A stretch of DNA of 64,000 nucleotides from DATHTS01 sp041940425. GTDB lineage: Bacteria > Acidobacteriota > Blastocatellia > Pyrinomonadales > Pyrinomonadaceae. A program made the translations under genes and the position numbers. Shown in pieces: positions 8,617-17,276 of this stretch; within the stretch, counting starts at the first letter, position 1; the number at the start of each line of letters is the position of its first letter. The stretch covers positions 1 through 64,000 of the forward strand of contig JBGTSF010000015.1 of NCBI GenBank assembly GCA_041940425.1. Reading direction: 5' to 3'. The notes beneath the pieces are model-generated. The model worked only from the letters and a program-made list of their open reading frames with translations. It made no database searches and had not been told where the DNA came from.

Positions 8617-9183
8617 ATGATAATATGTCAGGCGTGCGGTTCAAAACAATCGGACAATTCGCAATTCTGTGATGAATGCGGAACCAGGTTGAACCGTCAA
8701 ACCGAAACGTCGGGTGTTCAAACCAAAATGTCCGAATCGCCGTTTTATCAACCGGCAAATGTTACTTCAGTCGGTATTCCGCCGATTTCGGATGATCAGG
8801 AAAACGAGGAAGATTCGCTTGTCGAAGCCGAAAAATCGGACAATAAAAACGTGCACGCCAGTTTGGTTATTGAACGCGGCAGTTCGGTCGGTAAGGAATT
8901 TGTTCTGGTTTCGGATGAAAACTATATCGGTCGCTGGGATGCGGATAACGGAGTTTTTCCCGATGTTGACCTTGACGCTTTTGACAGCGAAGCCAAGGTT
9001 TCTCGACGGCATGCGCGGATAAATTTAAAAAACGGTGTATATTCAATCGAAGATTTAGGTTCGACCAACGGAACATATGTCAATCGCGGACGACGTCTGA
9101 TTCCTGGAACTCCGCACCGTTTAACTGACGGCGACGAGATTATCGTCGGGAAAACTTTTTTGCGATTTTATATAAACCAATAA
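8617..9183 (+). CDS. Zinc-ribbon and FHA domain protein
   Basis: 188 aa. Residues 1-25 form a two-CxxC zinc ribbon (CQACG, CDECG); a flexible acidic linker follows to about 75; residues 80-188 are a FHA domain with the phosphothreonine-binding signature (GRWD, SRRHARI, DLGSTNGTYVN). FHA domains bind phospho-Thr peptides, so it is likely a reader of the kinase encoded next. The FHA is strikingly similar to the C-terminal FHA of that kinase (shared NxxG R-D ... VFP-DVDL ... KVSRRHARI pattern), which suggests duplication. Ribosome-binding site AAAGGT. Confidence 0.9.
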   Translation: MIICQACGSKQSDNSQFCDECGTRLNRQTETSGVQTKMSESPFYQPANVTSVGIPPISDDQENEEDSLVEAEKSDNKNVHASLVIERGSSVGKEFVLVSDENYIGRWDADNGVFPDVDLDAFDSEAKVSRRHARINLKNGVYSIEDLGSTNGTYVNRGRRLIPGTPHRLTDGDEIIVGKTFLRFYINQ

Positions 9184-9209
9184 ACCTATTTTGAAGACCT
9201 TTTAAAACA

Positions 9210-11552
9210 ATGAATTTTTGTCACGAATGCGGTTCAGAAATCGCCGAAATCGAAGCCTTTTGCCCATTTTGCGGAATATCGCTGAAACCGGCTGAAGTTT
9301 CCGAAAGTGTGTCCGGTGAACAGGACAAAACGATTGCCGTAAATCAAACGGATTTTGAGAAACAATTGCCGCCATCGAATGCCGGTCAGGATGAAAAGAA
9401 TATCGAGGCTTCGGTTTCAAATAGCGAACTTGATATAAACGACGGTATGCCGGTTAATGCGGAATCCGACTTAAAAACCGGAGCGGAAGATTCCGAACCT
9501 GTTGAAAGCCAGCCGAAAAAAGAATTGGAAAATAAAGCCGATTTTTCCGATATTTCCGAACCGGCTCAACCAGCCGAACAAGTCGAGTCAACAGAGAAAA
9601 CAGCGTTGCCCACAGATGCGACTTTAGTAGATATTCCAAAGCCGCAGGTTTCGGATGGATCGGTTGAAAACGCAGAAAAAAACGTGGCTGAGGAAAAAAT
9701 ATCCCAACCTGTAGCTCAGGAATCTGTTTCCAAAACAGACGCGCAGGTTGTTGATTCGGTAGTTACCGAGCCGGAACCGCAAGCGAAGTTAGAAGAAACT
9801 TCTTCGGATTCGCAGTTGCCGGATGAAGAATATGTACAAACGGTTCCATACGTTAATTATCAGGAATTAACGAATGCCGAATCGGTTGAAAACGAATCGC
9901 CGGCGCGGAGTGCCGAAGATTTAAAAGCCGAAACCGAAAACGAACCGGAAATTGAAAAACCCGAAATTCCAGTCGAAGAAGCCGAAAATCGCGACACGAC
10001 TTTTGATTCGGTCAAAATTAGAGAAGACGAAGATGAAAATGCTGAGGATTCTAAATCATTTATTTCCACTGATGACATTAAATTAGAAGCGGAATCTCAA
10101 ATCGTTGAGAGCGAAAAAGAACGCCCGCAGACGACGCCGAACATCGGAGTCGGCGATACCGACGGGCGCAAATCGCCGAAACTCAAGCCGCTCGATGAAG
10201 GAACTGTTTTAAACGGCAGATACGAGATCGTCCGCAAAATCGGCGGCGGCGGAATGGGCGCGGTCTATCTGGCAACGGACAGAAATCTCGGCGGCATACT
10301 TCGCGCCGTCAAGGAAATGATCCAGTCCTACATCGAAGAAGAACAGCAGGACAAAGCGATCAGCGATTTTAAGCGCGAATCAATGCTCCTGACATCGCTC
10401 GACCATCCTTCGATCCCGACGATCTACGATTATTTTTACGACGAAAAAGAAGGCAGATTTTACCTTGTGATGAAGTATATTTCAGGCGGCGATCTCGCAT
10501 CGCGTCTGCGCTCCGCGCCCGAAGGTCGGATTGACGAAGAAACGGTCGTCGGCTGGGCGATTCAGATCGCCGACGTACTCGATTACCTGCACAATCGTCA
10601 GCCGCCGATCGTTTATCGTGATCTGAAACCCGCCAATATCATGATTGACGGCAACACGGGACGGACGATGCTCATTGATTTCGGCATCGCGCGCTGGATC
10701 AACAAAGAGGAAAAAGGCGTAACGGCAGTCGGGACGATGGGCTACGCGCCGCCCGAATTGTTCAGCGGCAAAGTCGAACCGTCGTCGGATATATATTCTC
10801 TGGGTTCGACGATATTTCATCTTTTGACCGGAGCCGACCCGCAAAGCAATCCCTTGCTGATTTTCGATTTTCAGAAACATCCGCGCCCGCGCCAGATCAA
10901 TCCGCAGCTTTCGGATCAGATCGAGAAGATTTTGATGAAAATGGTCGAATACAATGCCGAAAAGCGTTATAAATCCGCCGGTGAAGTGCGTGATGTGCTG
11001 ACAAAACATTATGAAAATTTAAAGGGCGGAAAAATAACTTACGGCGTTTCAAAAACCCCGAGCGCGGTTTCATTTTCCGAACAGATGGTTTTTTGCGGTT
11101 TCTGCGGGCAGAAAATCGTCGCCACCGATATGTTCTGCGCTTTTTGCGGTTCGAAACAGCCGCTTGCCCAGCAGGGCGTTCATTCCGCCGAATATCATCT
11201 GCCGCAGACGACCGCGAAACTGATGATCCTGGGAACGAACGAACTTGAAACGCCGACATTCGTAATCGAAAAAGATGACAATTTGCTTGGACGGCGCGAT
11301 CCGCTTTCGAATATTTTTCCTGAAATTGATTTGTCGAAGTTCGATCCGCAGACGAAAATTTCCCGCCGCCACGCGCATATCTGGCGCGAAGGCAACGAAT
11401 TTATGATCGAGGATCTGGGAAGTTCGAACGGGACGCTCGTGATGCGCGTGGTCGGCGATGCGGTCAAACTCAATCCGCATCAGCCTCATACATTGATAAA
11501 CGGAGAAAAGATCAAGGTCGGTGATACGACGCTTCATTTCGTTGTCGGTTAA
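9210..11552 (+). CDS. Serine/threonine protein kinase with two zinc ribbons and C-terminal FHA
   Basis: 780 aa, no TM. Order: N-terminal zinc ribbon (CHECG, CPFCG; 4-25), a disordered acidic linker rich in Glu/Pro/Ser (about 30-325), a Hanks-type kinase (about 335-600), a second zinc ribbon (CGFCG, CAFCG; about 630-655), and FHA (about 670-780). The kinase is complete: GGGGMG loop, Lys in AVKEM, C-helix Glu, YRDLKPANIM (467; Tyr instead of the usual His), LIDFG (about 489) and GYAPPEL. It probably phosphorylates Thr residues read by the FHA proteins here; the phosphatase at 12214 may oppose it. It follows the FHA gene by 26 nt. Confidence 0.93.
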   Translation: MNFCHECGSEIAEIEAFCPFCGISLKPAEVSESVSGEQDKTIAVNQTDFEKQLPPSNAGQDEKNIEASVSNSELDINDGMPVNAESDLKTGAEDSEPVESQPKKELENKADFSDISEPAQPAEQVESTEKTALPTDATLVDIPKPQVSDGSVENAEKNVAEEKISQPVAQESVSKTDAQVVDSVVTEPEPQAKLEETSSDSQLPDEEYVQTVPYVNYQELTNAESVENESPARSAEDLKAETENEPEIEKPEIPVEEAENRDTTFDSVKIREDEDENAEDSKSFISTDDIKLEAESQIVESEKERPQTTPNIGVGDTDGRKSPKLKPLDEGTVLNGRYEIVRKIGGGGMGAVYLATDRNLGGILRAVKEMIQSYIEEEQQDKAISDFKRESMLLTSLDHPSIPTIYDYFYDEKEGRFYLVMKYISGGDLASRLRSAPEGRIDEETVVGWAIQIADVLDYLHNRQPPIVYRDLKPANIMIDGNTGRTMLIDFGIARWINKEEKGVTAVGTMGYAPPELFSGKVEPSSDIYSLGSTIFHLLTGADPQSNPLLIFDFQKHPRPRQINPQLSDQIEKILMKMVEYNAEKRYKSAGEVRDVLTKHYENLKGGKITYGVSKTPSAVSFSEQMVFCGFCGQKIVATDMFCAFCGSKQPLAQQGVHSAEYHLPQTTAKLMILGTNELETPTFVIEKDDNLLGRRDPLSNIFPEIDLSKFDPQTKISRRHAHIWREGNEFMIEDLGSSNGTLVMRVVGDAVKLNPHQPHTLINGEKIKVGDTTLHFVVG

Positions 11553-11560
11553 AATTATTT

Positions 11561-12088
11561 ATGAAATCTGATTTACAAAAAAAGTCTCCGGCGAAAAGGG
11601 CTTTGAGAACGGAAAGAATCGTCAAAGATTTTGACGCGGAACGCCTGAAAGCACCGTTTTTATTACGTTGCGGGGCTTTTTTGATTGATTATATTCTGCT
11701 CGTCATTATTCCTGTCATCGGACTTCTGATCGCGCGTTATTCGGGCGACGACGGCGCGAAACTGCTTAATAGCGAAATCAACAGCACCGGCTGGCTGATC
11801 GCACTGCTTTTGGGTTTGACCAATTTCGTCATCTTTCCGATGTTCAGCGGGCAAACGATCGGAAAATTTCTGACCGGTTTGAGAGTTGTCAATATGGACG
11901 GCGAATTTCCCTCTTTTTGGAAACTTCTTCTCAGACATTCGGTCGGATATTTTCTGACGCTTTTGACCGGCGGTCTGGGATTTTTACTTTCGGTTTTTAA
12001 TCTCAGAGGTCGCGCTTTGCACGATTTTATCGCCGGAACGATCGTTATTTACGGACAGAGAAAAGAAACGACGGAGATCGTAAAATAG
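11561..12088 (+). CDS. RDD family membrane protein
   Basis: 175 aa. The domain begins at about residue 28 with the family pattern (RCGAFLIDYILL; RDD-like Arg and Asp), followed by three to four TM segments and the ending GRALHDFIAGTIVIYG, typical of RDD proteins. Function of the family is poorly defined; some act in ion exchange. It starts 8 nt after the kinase stop and is probably a substrate or membrane partner of the kinase. Confidence 0.85.
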   Translation: MKSDLQKKSPAKRALRTERIVKDFDAERLKAPFLLRCGAFLIDYILLVIIPVIGLLIARYSGDDGAKLLNSEINSTGWLIALLLGLTNFVIFPMFSGQTIGKFLTGLRVVNMDGEFPSFWKLLLRHSVGYFLTLLTGGLGFLLSVFNLRGRALHDFIAGTIVIYGQRKETTEIVK

Positions 12089-12093
12089 AAGGA

Positions 12094-12200
12094 CTTTGGT
12101 TTTTGTTCTTCGGATGAATTTGTGATGAGTTGTTTTTGATGATTTCATCAGACTTTAGAAAAAATCCAAAGCCCAAAGACCAAAAACCAAAGACCAAAGA
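12094..12200. repeat. Heptamer CCAAAGA array with inverted segment
   Basis: Five exact-length units (ccaaagc, ccaaaga, ccaaaaa, ccaaaga, ccaaaga) fill 12166-12200. A complementary CTTTGGTTTTTG lies at 12094-12105 and pairs with 12181-12192, giving a large-loop hairpin just upstream of the phosphatase start. It has the same design as the arrays at 22669 and 34094, with a different heptamer. Confidence 0.8.
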
Positions 12201-12213
12201 ATTTATTTTTACT

Positions 12214-13896
12214 ATGCCCCAATTAGTCATAAAAGATACCGATCTCCCGAAAGAAACCTTCAATCTTTCGCGCCTGCGGACAACTATCGGTCGTTCGGCG
12301 CGCAGCGACATTTGTATTCCCGACGCTTTCGCCTCGCGCCTGCACGCCGAGGTCAGAAAAGAGGGCGACAGTTATTGGCTGCAGGATCTGGGTTCGGCAA
12401 ACGGGACGCGGTACAACGGTTCGGTCGTTTCGATGCCGATTCCGCTGACTTCCGGCGGCGAGATACAGATCGGAGAAACAGTACTCGTTTTCGAGGACGA
12501 AAAAGCGCAGGAAAAAAGAAGCGCGACCTTGATTGCCGAAAATACCGAAGCTCTCGACCCGTCGAAAACCATCGCCCTGACGCGGGAAAAAATGCCGACC
12601 GCCGAGATCCTCGAATCGCAGTTTTCAAGCCGCAACGAACTTCTCGGAATCATCAGCAAGGTCGGACTCGCTCTTTTGTCTTCCAGCGGTTTGAACGATA
12701 CCTTGAATCAGGTTGCGTCGCTCGTTTTTGAAACCGTTCCGGCGGAGCGTTGTATGATTATGCTCCGCGATGAAGCGGCGGACGGCGGAATGAAAATTCT
12801 CGTCGCGCGGGTTCGCGGAAAAGACGAGCAGATTGAAGAAGTCAGGATCAGCCGGACGGTGATGGACGAAGTTTTGAAAAACGGCAAATCCGTTTTGACT
12901 TCCGATGCCCAGCACGATCCGCGTTACGCATCCCAAACGATGGCACTGCTCGGCATCCGCTCAGTTTTAGCCGTTCCGTTAAGCGTTCAGGAACAGGAAG
13001 TTTTCGGGATCGTTTACGCTGATTCGCCGACCTACGAAGCCACTTTTACCGAAGAACATCTGAACATTTTGACGACGCTTGCTTCGGTCGCTTCGATTCG
13101 AATCGAGAACGCTCGTCTTTTGGAAGAAAGATTCGAACGCGAGAGAATGGAGCGCGAACTCGAACTCGCCACCGAAATTCAGCAGAGATTTCAGCCTTCG
13201 TCGCCGCCCGTAATTGACGGCTACGAGTTTCAGGGAATTTCTTTTTCCTGTTATGAGATCGGCGGCGATTATTACGATTTTATCAACCGCCACGACGGAA
13301 AAATGCTCATCGCGCTCGGCGACGTTTCGGGCAAGGGAACTGCCGCCGCGCTTCTGATGTCGAGCGTGCACGCCGCGATCCACGCGCAGGTCGCCGCCAG
13401 AAATTCTCTTTTGGAAACGGTCGTTTCGGTCAATCAATATCTGGCGGAAAATACTCCATCAAATCGTTTTGTAACGCTTTTTGTTGCCGAACTCGATCCC
13501 GAAACCGGAAAACTTCTCTATATCAACGCCGGACATAATCCGCCGCTGATCGGTCGAAAAGACGGTAATGTCGAGCAGCTCGGTTCGGGCGGGTTTCCGC
13601 TTGGAATTCTTCCGAATGCCGAATACGAACTCGGCGAAACTCAGCTAGAAAACGACGAAGCTCTGGTCATCTACTCGGACGGCGTTTCCGAAGCCGCCAA
13701 TCTGACGGGTGAAGAGTTCGGTATCGAACGACTGACGGAAGTAATTAGTAAAAATCTGCACAAATCCGCTTCCGGCTTGCGCGACAAGATCGAATCTTCG
13801 CTTTCGAGCTTTACCCAATCCGCTCCCGCCGGCGACGACATAACTATGGTTATCGTCAAGAAAAATGCGGAATCCGTGTCTGTTCAAACAAGTTAA
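12214..13896 (+). CDS. FHA-GAF-PP2C (SpoIIE/RsbU-type) phosphatase
   Basis: 560 aa from ATG 12214. An in-frame ATG at 12130 would translate the heptamer repeat into a KPKDQKPKTK leader and is rejected. FHA at about 20-75 (TIGRSARSD, SRLHAEV, DLGSANGTRYNG), GAF at about 150-300, coiled linker, then a PP2C/SpoIIE catalytic domain at about 310-550 with GGDYYDF and GDVSGKG metal-binding motifs and GDDITMVIV at the end. Such enzymes dephosphorylate Ser/Thr proteins, often anti-sigma antagonists. The FHA suggests it is recruited to products of the neighbouring kinase. Ribosome-binding site weak. Confidence 0.9.
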   Translation: MPQLVIKDTDLPKETFNLSRLRTTIGRSARSDICIPDAFASRLHAEVRKEGDSYWLQDLGSANGTRYNGSVVSMPIPLTSGGEIQIGETVLVFEDEKAQEKRSATLIAENTEALDPSKTIALTREKMPTAEILESQFSSRNELLGIISKVGLALLSSSGLNDTLNQVASLVFETVPAERCMIMLRDEAADGGMKILVARVRGKDEQIEEVRISRTVMDEVLKNGKSVLTSDAQHDPRYASQTMALLGIRSVLAVPLSVQEQEVFGIVYADSPTYEATFTEEHLNILTTLASVASIRIENARLLEERFERERMERELELATEIQQRFQPSSPPVIDGYEFQGISFSCYEIGGDYYDFINRHDGKMLIALGDVSGKGTAAALLMSSVHAAIHAQVAARNSLLETVVSVNQYLAENTPSNRFVTLFVAELDPETGKLLYINAGHNPPLIGRKDGNVEQLGSGGFPLGILPNAEYELGETQLENDEALVIYSDGVSEAANLTGEEFGIERLTEVISKNLHKSASGLRDKIESSLSSFTQSAPAGDDITMVIVKKNAESVSVQTS

Positions 13897-13970
13897 AAAA
13901 TGTTGACCAATTTGTTTTGATGCATTAGAATTACAAAAGGCGAAATTCTTCGTCTTTCCGTAATTACCCA

Positions 13971-15773
13971 ATGCCTCTGAAAACAAAAAAACTGCCGTTA
14001 ATAATTTATATTCTGATCGCGCTGTTGTTGGTTGGAGTAGTGCCGCTCGTCATCACGGGCTGGTTTCTGTCGAACCGCAGCGCGGTCGAACTCCGCGCCG
14101 CCGAAGGTCGTTATCAAACACAACTCGTGCAGGATAAAGCCCGCCAGATCGAACTTTTCGGTCAGCGTTACGGCGAACTCGTCCGCAATTTTGCCAAAGC
14201 TTTAGAACTTTCCAACGATCTGAAAATTTTATCTTCGCCGCAAACCGAAGAAAAACTCAGCGTAACTTTGAAGGAAAATCCGAATCTGATGGCTCTCTAC
14301 ATCAAGCCGGTGATGGAAGAATCGCTCGCGGTTTTTCGCCCGCAGATTCACCGGCAGGAAATCGAGGGGATTTCAGAAGAAATTATCAATAAACTAAGCG
14401 AAAAAAATCTGGAATTCGGTCAGCCGGTAAAAATTCAAACCAATGATGAAATCGTGATGCCTGTCGCCTCGCCCGTAATTATTAACGGAGAGACCTCGGC
14501 TGTGGTCGTAGCGGTCGTTTCGCTCAAGGAATTTTCGAGAATCATTCCCGAAAACCGCCCGATGAACGAAACCGACTTGTGGAAAGCCGGACTGCCGATC
14601 GTTTTTGTCGTGGACGATAACGGCAAAGCGGTTTTTCATCCCGACGCTCAAGTCGTGGCAAACCGGAAAAGTCTTTCGGATTTAAGAATCGTGCAGGAAT
14701 GGCAGCAGTCGAGCCGTCAGATCCAATCCGCGCTTTTTCCGTTTACGGCGACCTACGGGGAAAACGATTATCAAATGATCGGCGCGTATTCGACCGCGAA
14801 TTTTTCCAACGAATTGAAATTCGGAGTGATTGCGATGCAGGACGAAACCCGCGCATTGGCTTCGGTTTCCGATATGCGCCGGAACACGTGGCTCATTAGT
14901 CTCGCGCTAGCCCTGTTCGCATTACTTCTCGGTTCAATCCTTGCCAGACAATTTACCTCGCCGATAGGAAATCTCGTTACCGCCGCGCAAAAAATCGCCG
15001 CGGGCGATCTCTCGACCAGGATCACGACGCAAAATATCAAGGAGATCGGAATTCTCGGCGACGCGTTCAACACGATGAGCGGCAATCTGGAAGAATATAT
15101 CGCCAAACTCGCCAGGGCGGCGGAAGAAAACCGCGAGCTTTTTGTCGGCACGGTCAAAGCGCTTGCCGCCGCGATTGACGGCAAAGACCGCTATACGCGC
15201 GGTCATTCGGAAAGAGTTTCGCGTTTTTCGGTTGCCATCGGAAAGCGGATGGGAATGGATGAAGCGGAACTCGAAACGCTTCGCATCAGCGCGCTGCTGC
15301 ACGATGTCGGCAAAATCGCGATTGACGACAATATTCTGAAGAAACCGGCGGCATTAACGGATCAGGAATACGAGATAATGAAGCAGCATCCGCAAAGAGG
15401 CTACAAAATTATGTCGCAGATTCCGGCAATGAAAGATTTTTTGCCTGGAATGTATATGCATCACGAAATGGTCAACGGTCAGGGTTATCCGCAAGGACTT
15501 CGCGGCGAAGAGATACCTTTGCAGGCAAAGATCGTTTCGGTCGCCGATACTTTCGACGCAATGACGACCGACCGACCTTATTCGAAAGGAATGAATCTCG
15601 AAGATGCTTTAAACCGGATCAAAAGTTTTGTCGGGACACGCTATGACGGCAGTGTGGTCGAAGCCCTGATTCACGCTTGTGCCGAAGGGCAAGTCCGTCC
15701 GGTCGGCGGCGCAGTTCGCCCGAAGACTGATCAAGGGCATATCGCCCAGGAAAAGTCTCAATTAATAACATAG
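13971..15773 (+). CDS. Cache-HAMP-HD-GYP transmembrane signalling protein
   Basis: 600 aa. TM1 at about 12-30, periplasmic Cache-like sensor at about 35-300, TM2 at about 303-325, HAMP at about 325-380, HD-GYP at about 395-560. HD-GYP residues are complete by eye: HD in HDVGK (444-448), HHE, NGQGYP, and VADTFDAMTTDRPY. The family hydrolyses cyclic di-GMP (some members c-GAMP). It follows the phosphatase by 74 nt and adds a second-messenger output to the kinase block. Confidence 0.92.
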   Translation: MPLKTKKLPLIIYILIALLLVGVVPLVITGWFLSNRSAVELRAAEGRYQTQLVQDKARQIELFGQRYGELVRNFAKALELSNDLKILSSPQTEEKLSVTLKENPNLMALYIKPVMEESLAVFRPQIHRQEIEGISEEIINKLSEKNLEFGQPVKIQTNDEIVMPVASPVIINGETSAVVVAVVSLKEFSRIIPENRPMNETDLWKAGLPIVFVVDDNGKAVFHPDAQVVANRKSLSDLRIVQEWQQSSRQIQSALFPFTATYGENDYQMIGAYSTANFSNELKFGVIAMQDETRALASVSDMRRNTWLISLALALFALLLGSILARQFTSPIGNLVTAAQKIAAGDLSTRITTQNIKEIGILGDAFNTMSGNLEEYIAKLARAAEENRELFVGTVKALAAAIDGKDRYTRGHSERVSRFSVAIGKRMGMDEAELETLRISALLHDVGKIAIDDNILKKPAALTDQEYEIMKQHPQRGYKIMSQIPAMKDFLPGMYMHHEMVNGQGYPQGLRGEEIPLQAKIVSVADTFDAMTTDRPYSKGMNLEDALNRIKSFVGTRYDGSVVEALIHACAEGQVRPVGGAVRPKTDQGHIAQEKSQLIT

Positions 15774-15850
15774 AATTTTGCTATTGTGTTATTGAGAAAT
15801 TGTTTTTTAATTTCATAGTTCGATTTCCCAAAATCGGGGAGGAAACGTAG

Positions 15851-17167
15851 TTGAAAGAAAGTAGTTCTACCCAAAAGAATACCGTTATTCAAAAAAAGGA
15901 TGCTGAAATACTAACAAGTTTTCAGGTAAAAGCGGATAAAACAGTAGTTAAGGAAAAAGATGAGATCGCATCGAAAATTTGCTGTGCGGTTCATGGGGAC
16001 CAAAAGCCGTATTGGGTCTGCACGGTTTGTAAAAATCTCTTCTGCAAAGCCTGTCCGGCATCAGACAGCGGCAGATTGAAATTTTGTCCGTTTTGCGGCG
16101 GCACCTGCGTTTTATATTCCGGTCTCGACTGGAAATATAAAAAAGGACAAGCCAGATACAATGATTACGATGAAGATGAAGTCAAAGAGACTAAAAAGAA
16201 AAGAGAACCGGTTAAAACCTCGATGGAGTTAATAGATTTTATGGCGGCAATGACCTACCCGTTTTATTATCCTTCAAGTCTCGCAATCGGCGTGATTCTC
16301 TATCTTTTTCTGATCTTCGGACAAATTATGACGGTTTTTGCAGGCGGATGGACTTTTTTAGCGACATTCGGATGTATAGTCGTCGTCGTAATGATGAAAT
16401 TCGGCGTGATGTTAAAAACAATTGAAAATTTCAGGCAAGCCGATTTCAAAAAGAGTTTTCTGCCGCGTATAAAAAAACTGACAATTCGGGAAGATTTATT
16501 TCATTCTTTATTTGTCGGGATAAGTGTATATATCGCGTCCTTCGGATTATTTGCGTTGATGGCGGTCTCGCTGGGAGTTTATGCGAGCAATTCAAATCCT
16601 GTGGATTTAGAAACAAAAGGCAAGGTTAGCAATAAACCAGCCGGTTCGACAAATTTTGATAATTCATTCCGAGATATAAAAGATCGTGAACAAAAGAAAA
16701 TCCAGGATCAAACCCGTCAGAGCAGGTTTGAAAATGTATTCGGACGAAATTATTGGCTGGAAAGCAAGCAGTTCGAAAATTTTGTGGGTTCGCTGAAAAA
16801 CTTATCTCCCGTTTTTTACCTCCCGGTATTTTTATCACTTGTCTTCGGATTTTTTTATTTTCCCGCCGCTTGCATTTTGAGCAGTAAAAATCGTTCCTTC
16901 ACAAACATTTTCAATTACAAAGCCGGTGTTAGGGAGATCAAATTTTTCAAATCAGATTATGTAAAAATCCTTCTGATGATCTTTTGTTTCATAATCATTT
17001 TGATTTTGACGGTAGTCGGATTGATCTGGTTTTTCAATTTTTTGGAAATTCCCAATGTCGGAATTGTCGTTACTCTTCTTGCCGAAAGCGCGCTGATCTT
17101 ATATTTTTGGTTAGCTTTTTCCGGTATTTTAGGCATTTTATTATGTAAAAAACAGTCAACCGGTTAA
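15851..17167 (+). CDS. B-box-like zinc-finger multi-TM protein (Yip1-like)
   Basis: 438 aa from a TTG start that sits 4 nt after a strong GGGGAGGAAA ribosome-binding site. Residues about 44-85 carry a Cys/His cluster (CCAVHG, CTVCKNLFCKAC, CPFCGGTC) like a B-box zinc finger. From about 130 onward there are five or so TM segments in a Yip1-like arrangement with a polar, Lys/Arg-rich loop at about 255-310. Paralogous to the next gene in both finger and membrane part. It is noticeably AT-richer than the neighbours. Function not known; the finger may bind a phosphoprotein or other partner at the membrane. Confidence 0.75.
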   Translation: MKESSSTQKNTVIQKKDAEILTSFQVKADKTVVKEKDEIASKICCAVHGDQKPYWVCTVCKNLFCKACPASDSGRLKFCPFCGGTCVLYSGLDWKYKKGQARYNDYDEDEVKETKKKREPVKTSMELIDFMAAMTYPFYYPSSLAIGVILYLFLIFGQIMTVFAGGWTFLATFGCIVVVVMMKFGVMLKTIENFRQADFKKSFLPRIKKLTIREDLFHSLFVGISVYIASFGLFALMAVSLGVYASNSNPVDLETKGKVSNKPAGSTNFDNSFRDIKDREQKKIQDQTRQSRFENVFGRNYWLESKQFENFVGSLKNLSPVFYLPVFLSLVFGFFYFPAACILSSKNRSFTNIFNYKAGVREIKFFKSDYVKILLMIFCFIIILILTVVGLIWFFNFLEIPNVGIVVTLLAESALILYFWLAFSGILGILLCKKQSTG

Positions 17168-17276
17168 AAATACTGATCGAACAAAAAAAAGCCGCCGGCG
17201 AATCCGATAATTTTTTACCCTCACAAATCTTCCAGCAAAAATTACATCTGCAATTCAATTTAATAAGAGGATAATT

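Noticed and set aside
12130..12213. Upstream start of the phosphatase gene
   Set aside because: The extra 28 residues would be translated heptamer repeat; the FHA domain begins properly after ATG 12214.
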